Assembly: GCA_023417635.1 (NCBI GenBank)
Contig: JAEZFF010000073.1
Span: forward strand, 1-6,925
Length of the DNA stretch: 6,925 nucleotides
Origin: Bacillota bacterium
GTDB lineage: Bacteria > Bacillota > Clostridia > Oscillospirales > Acutalibacteraceae
Reading direction: 5' to 3'
The position numbers and the translations under genes were made by a program. Under the pieces are notes generated by a model, which saw only the letters and a list, made by a program, of their open reading frames with translations, did no database searches and was not told the origin of the DNA. Shown here piece by piece: positions 5,545-6,925 of the stretch (its first letter is position 1; each line of letters opens with the position of its first letter).

Positions 5545-5559
5545 CGGCTTCCCGGCAAA
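5530..5559 (+). repeat. 11-bp inverted repeat spanning the dapL stop codon
   Basis: TTTGCCGGGAA (5530-5540) and TTCCCGGCAAA (5549-5559) are perfect reverse complements around the 8-base loop ATAACGGC, which contains the dapL TAA. The stem is G+C-rich at its centre and should be stable in RNA. The plus strand continues with AAAATGC, not a T-run, so it does not look like an intrinsic terminator toward carA. A role in mRNA 3' end protection, processing or pausing between dapL and carA is possible. Confidence 0.7.
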
Positions 5560-5590
5560 ATGCTTGAAGTGAAAGATGGTTGGTGAATCA

Positions 5591-6667
5591 ATGAAAGCGT
5601 TATTGATGCTCGAAAACGGAATGTGCTTTGAAGGAACCGGCTTCGGATTAGAGAAAGACACGCTCTGCGAAGTCGTTTTCAACAGTGCTATGTGCGGCTA
5701 CACCGAACTGCTCACCGATCCTTCCTATGCCGGGCAAGGTGTGGTTATGGCCTACCCGCTTATTGGCAACTACGGAATCTGCTACGACGATGCCGAGTCG
5801 AAAAAGCCGTGGCTTTCCGCCTATATTGTCCACCGCGTTTCCGATATTGCAAGCAATTTCCGCAGCGACATTGACTTGGACTCTTTCCTGAAAAACAACG
5901 GTGTTCCTGGCATACAGGGCGTTGATACCCGTACCATTACAAAGGTCCTGCGTGAAAACGGAACCATGCGCGGCATGGTAGCCTATGGGGACTCCATTGA
6001 CCGCAGTGCTATGCTGGGAAAGATCAAGGCGTACCGCCTGAAAACCATGGTTCCGGAAGTAAGCTGCAGGGAACCGGAAATTTATGGCGACGGCCCTATT
6101 AAGGTTTCCCTCCTTGACTATGGCGTGAAAAATAATATTATCCGTTCCCTTGTTTCCCGCGGATGTACAGTCAAACGGTTTCCGCACAATACTTCTTTTG
6201 AAGATGTCATGCAGTTCAGCCCGGATGGCGTTATGCTGACGAACGGCCCTGGCGACCCGAAAGAATGCGGCGCGGAAATTGCAGAGCTGAAAAAAATTTA
6301 TGCCCATGGTGTTCCCGCATTTGCCATATGCCTTGGCCACCAGCTGATGGCTCTTGCGCAGGGATTTGATACCTATAAATTGAAATACGGGCACAGGGGC
6401 ATTAACCATCCAGTAAAGGAATTAGCCTCAGGAAAAGTGTATATTACTTCCCAGAACCACGGTTATGTAGTGGATGGGAAAACCGTTAATCCTTCAGTTG
6501 CAGACATCAGTTTTACCAGTATGAACGATGGCAGCATTGAAGGATTAAACTATAAAAACGGGAAAGTTTTCTCGGTGCAGTTTCACCCTGAGGCTTCCCC
6601 TGGGCCGCTGGACACCGGCTTTTTGTTTGACCGGTTTATCAGCCTGATGGGAGGGGACCGGCTATGA
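5591..6667 (+). CDS. carA: Carbamoyl-phosphate synthase, small (glutaminase) subunit
   Basis: Hydrolyses glutamine and channels ammonia to CarB for carbamoyl phosphate, feeding arginine and pyrimidine synthesis. From the ATG at 5591 the protein is 358 residues, normal for bacterial CarA, and begins MKALLMLENGMCFEGTGFG. The N-terminal CPSase small-chain domain covers about 1-150, with FNSAMCGYTE and DPSYAGQ; a class I glutamine amidotransferase domain covers about 170-355. The triad is Cys247 (FAICLGHQ), His332 and Glu334 (FHPEASPGP); NGPGDP (218-223) and SQNHGY (287-292) are intact. An in-frame ATG at 5576 would add five residues; the family N-terminus favours 5591, though the ribosome binding site there is weak (GGTGA at 5582-5586). 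It lies 46 bp after dapL and overlaps carB by 4 bp. I see no PyrR-type leader. Confidence 0.97.
   Translation: MKALLMLENGMCFEGTGFGLEKDTLCEVVFNSAMCGYTELLTDPSYAGQGVVMAYPLIGNYGICYDDAESKKPWLSAYIVHRVSDIASNFRSDIDLDSFLKNNGVPGIQGVDTRTITKVLRENGTMRGMVAYGDSIDRSAMLGKIKAYRLKTMVPEVSCREPEIYGDGPIKVSLLDYGVKNNIIRSLVSRGCTVKRFPHNTSFEDVMQFSPDGVMLTNGPGDPKECGAEIAELKKIYAHGVPAFAICLGHQLMALAQGFDTYKLKYGHRGINHPVKELASGKVYITSQNHGYVVDGKTVNPSVADISFTSMNDGSIEGLNYKNGKVFSVQFHPEASPGPLDTGFLFDRFISLMGGDRL
6649..6656 (+). promoter_or_regulatory. carB ribosome binding site inside carA
   Basis: GGGAGGGG lies within the last carA codons, 7 bases before the carB ATG at 6664. It supports the carB start and translational coupling with carA. 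Confidence 0.85.
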
Positions 6668-6925
6668 AAAGAGAAGAAATTAAAAAGGTCGTCATTATCG
6701 GTTCCGGCCCGATTGTCATCGGTCAGGCCGCGGAGTTCGACTACGCAGGGACTCAGGCCTGCCGCGCTTTGCGTGAAGAGGGTATTGAAGTCATCCTCAT
6801 CAATTCCAACCCGGCGACAATTATGACAGACCGCCAGATAGCAGACAAGGTCTATATTGAGCCGCTCACCGTCGAAACCGTTAAAAAAGTTATCCTGAAG
6901 GAAAAGCCGGACAGTCTCCTCCCGA
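6664..6925 (+). CDS. carB: Carbamoyl-phosphate synthase, large subunit; N-terminal fragment cut by window edge
   Basis: Large ATP-grasp subunit that makes carbamoyl phosphate from bicarbonate, ammonia supplied by CarA, and two ATP. Only the first 87 codons of a protein usually about 1,060-1,080 residues are visible. They cover the N-terminal pre-ATP-grasp fold: VVIIGSGPIVIGQAAEFDY, GTQACRALREEG, LINSNPATIMTD, IADKVYIEPLT, and the beginning of PDSLLP. The ATG overlaps the carA stop codon as ATGA, the classical coupled carAB arrangement. No frameshift is seen in the visible part. Confidence 0.97.
   Translation, partial: MKREEIKKVVIIGSGPIVIGQAAEFDYAGTQACRALREEGIEVILINSNPATIMTDRQIADKVYIEPLTVETVKKVILKEKPDSLLP

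Noticed and set aside
5576..5590. Upstream ATG start for carA
   Set aside because: CarA proteins normally begin at the MKALL-type sequence. The upstream ATG has no better ribosome binding site, though it cannot be excluded.
5545..5590. PyrR-binding or arginine/pyrimidine attenuator before carA
   Set aside because: Only 46 bases separate dapL and carA, with no anti-antiterminator/terminator pair or T-run.
5648..6409. A 253-codon minus-strand open frame opposite carA
   Set aside because: Fully antisense to intact carA with no recognisable domain or ribosome binding site.

Overview
The window looks like chromosomal DNA of a low-to-mid G+C Gram-positive anaerobe of class Clostridia, plausibly Ruminococcaceae/Oscillospiraceae-like. 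The pointers are a class I-alpha glutamine synthetase of Bacillus/Clostridium type, a clostridial-type hexameric glutamate dehydrogenase, an ANTAR regulator directly after glnA, the DapL route to diaminopimelate, and strong AAGGAGG ribosome binding sites with TTG and GTG starts. I see no insertion sequence, phage gene, CRISPR array, tRNA or rRNA. This assignment is inference from gene content; no database search was possible.

Layout. Positions 1-1133 (minus) hold gdhA, cut at its C-terminus by the left edge. A 360-bp divergent control region (1134-1493) follows. On its minus side it carries a gdhA promoter, leader hairpin and ribosome binding site. In the middle is an 11-bp inverted repeat. 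On its plus side is a consensus glnA promoter with a structured leader. The plus-strand genes are glnA (1494-2825), an ANTAR antiterminator (2863-3405), dapF (3429-4262), dapL (4312-5544), carA (5591-6667) and carB (6664 to the right edge, incomplete). Gaps are 37, 23, 49, 46 and -4 bp. A near-consensus extended -10 promoter over the end of dapF suggests that dapL-carAB can also be transcribed independently.

How the genes fit together. GdhA and GlnA assimilate ammonium into glutamate and glutamine. CarAB spends glutamine to make carbamoyl phosphate for arginine and pyrimidines. DapL transaminates with glutamate to make LL-diaminopimelate, which DapF epimerises to meso-diaminopimelate for lysine and peptidoglycan. 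The region is thus a nitrogen-entry and nitrogen-spending cluster with its own RNA-binding regulator.

The most interesting signal is in the glnA leader. Two short hairpins with six-base loops, each with A at loop position 1 and G at position 4 (the signature described for ANTAR target RNAs), lie at 1378-1393 and 1433-1450. The second overlaps the 5' arm of a 10-bp stem followed by six T residues (1434-1479), so hairpin and terminator exclude each other. This is the arrangement expected for ANTAR antitermination, and the gene after glnA encodes an ANTAR protein whose receiver domain appears to lack its phosphorylation residues. The structures were folded by eye and no free energies were computed.
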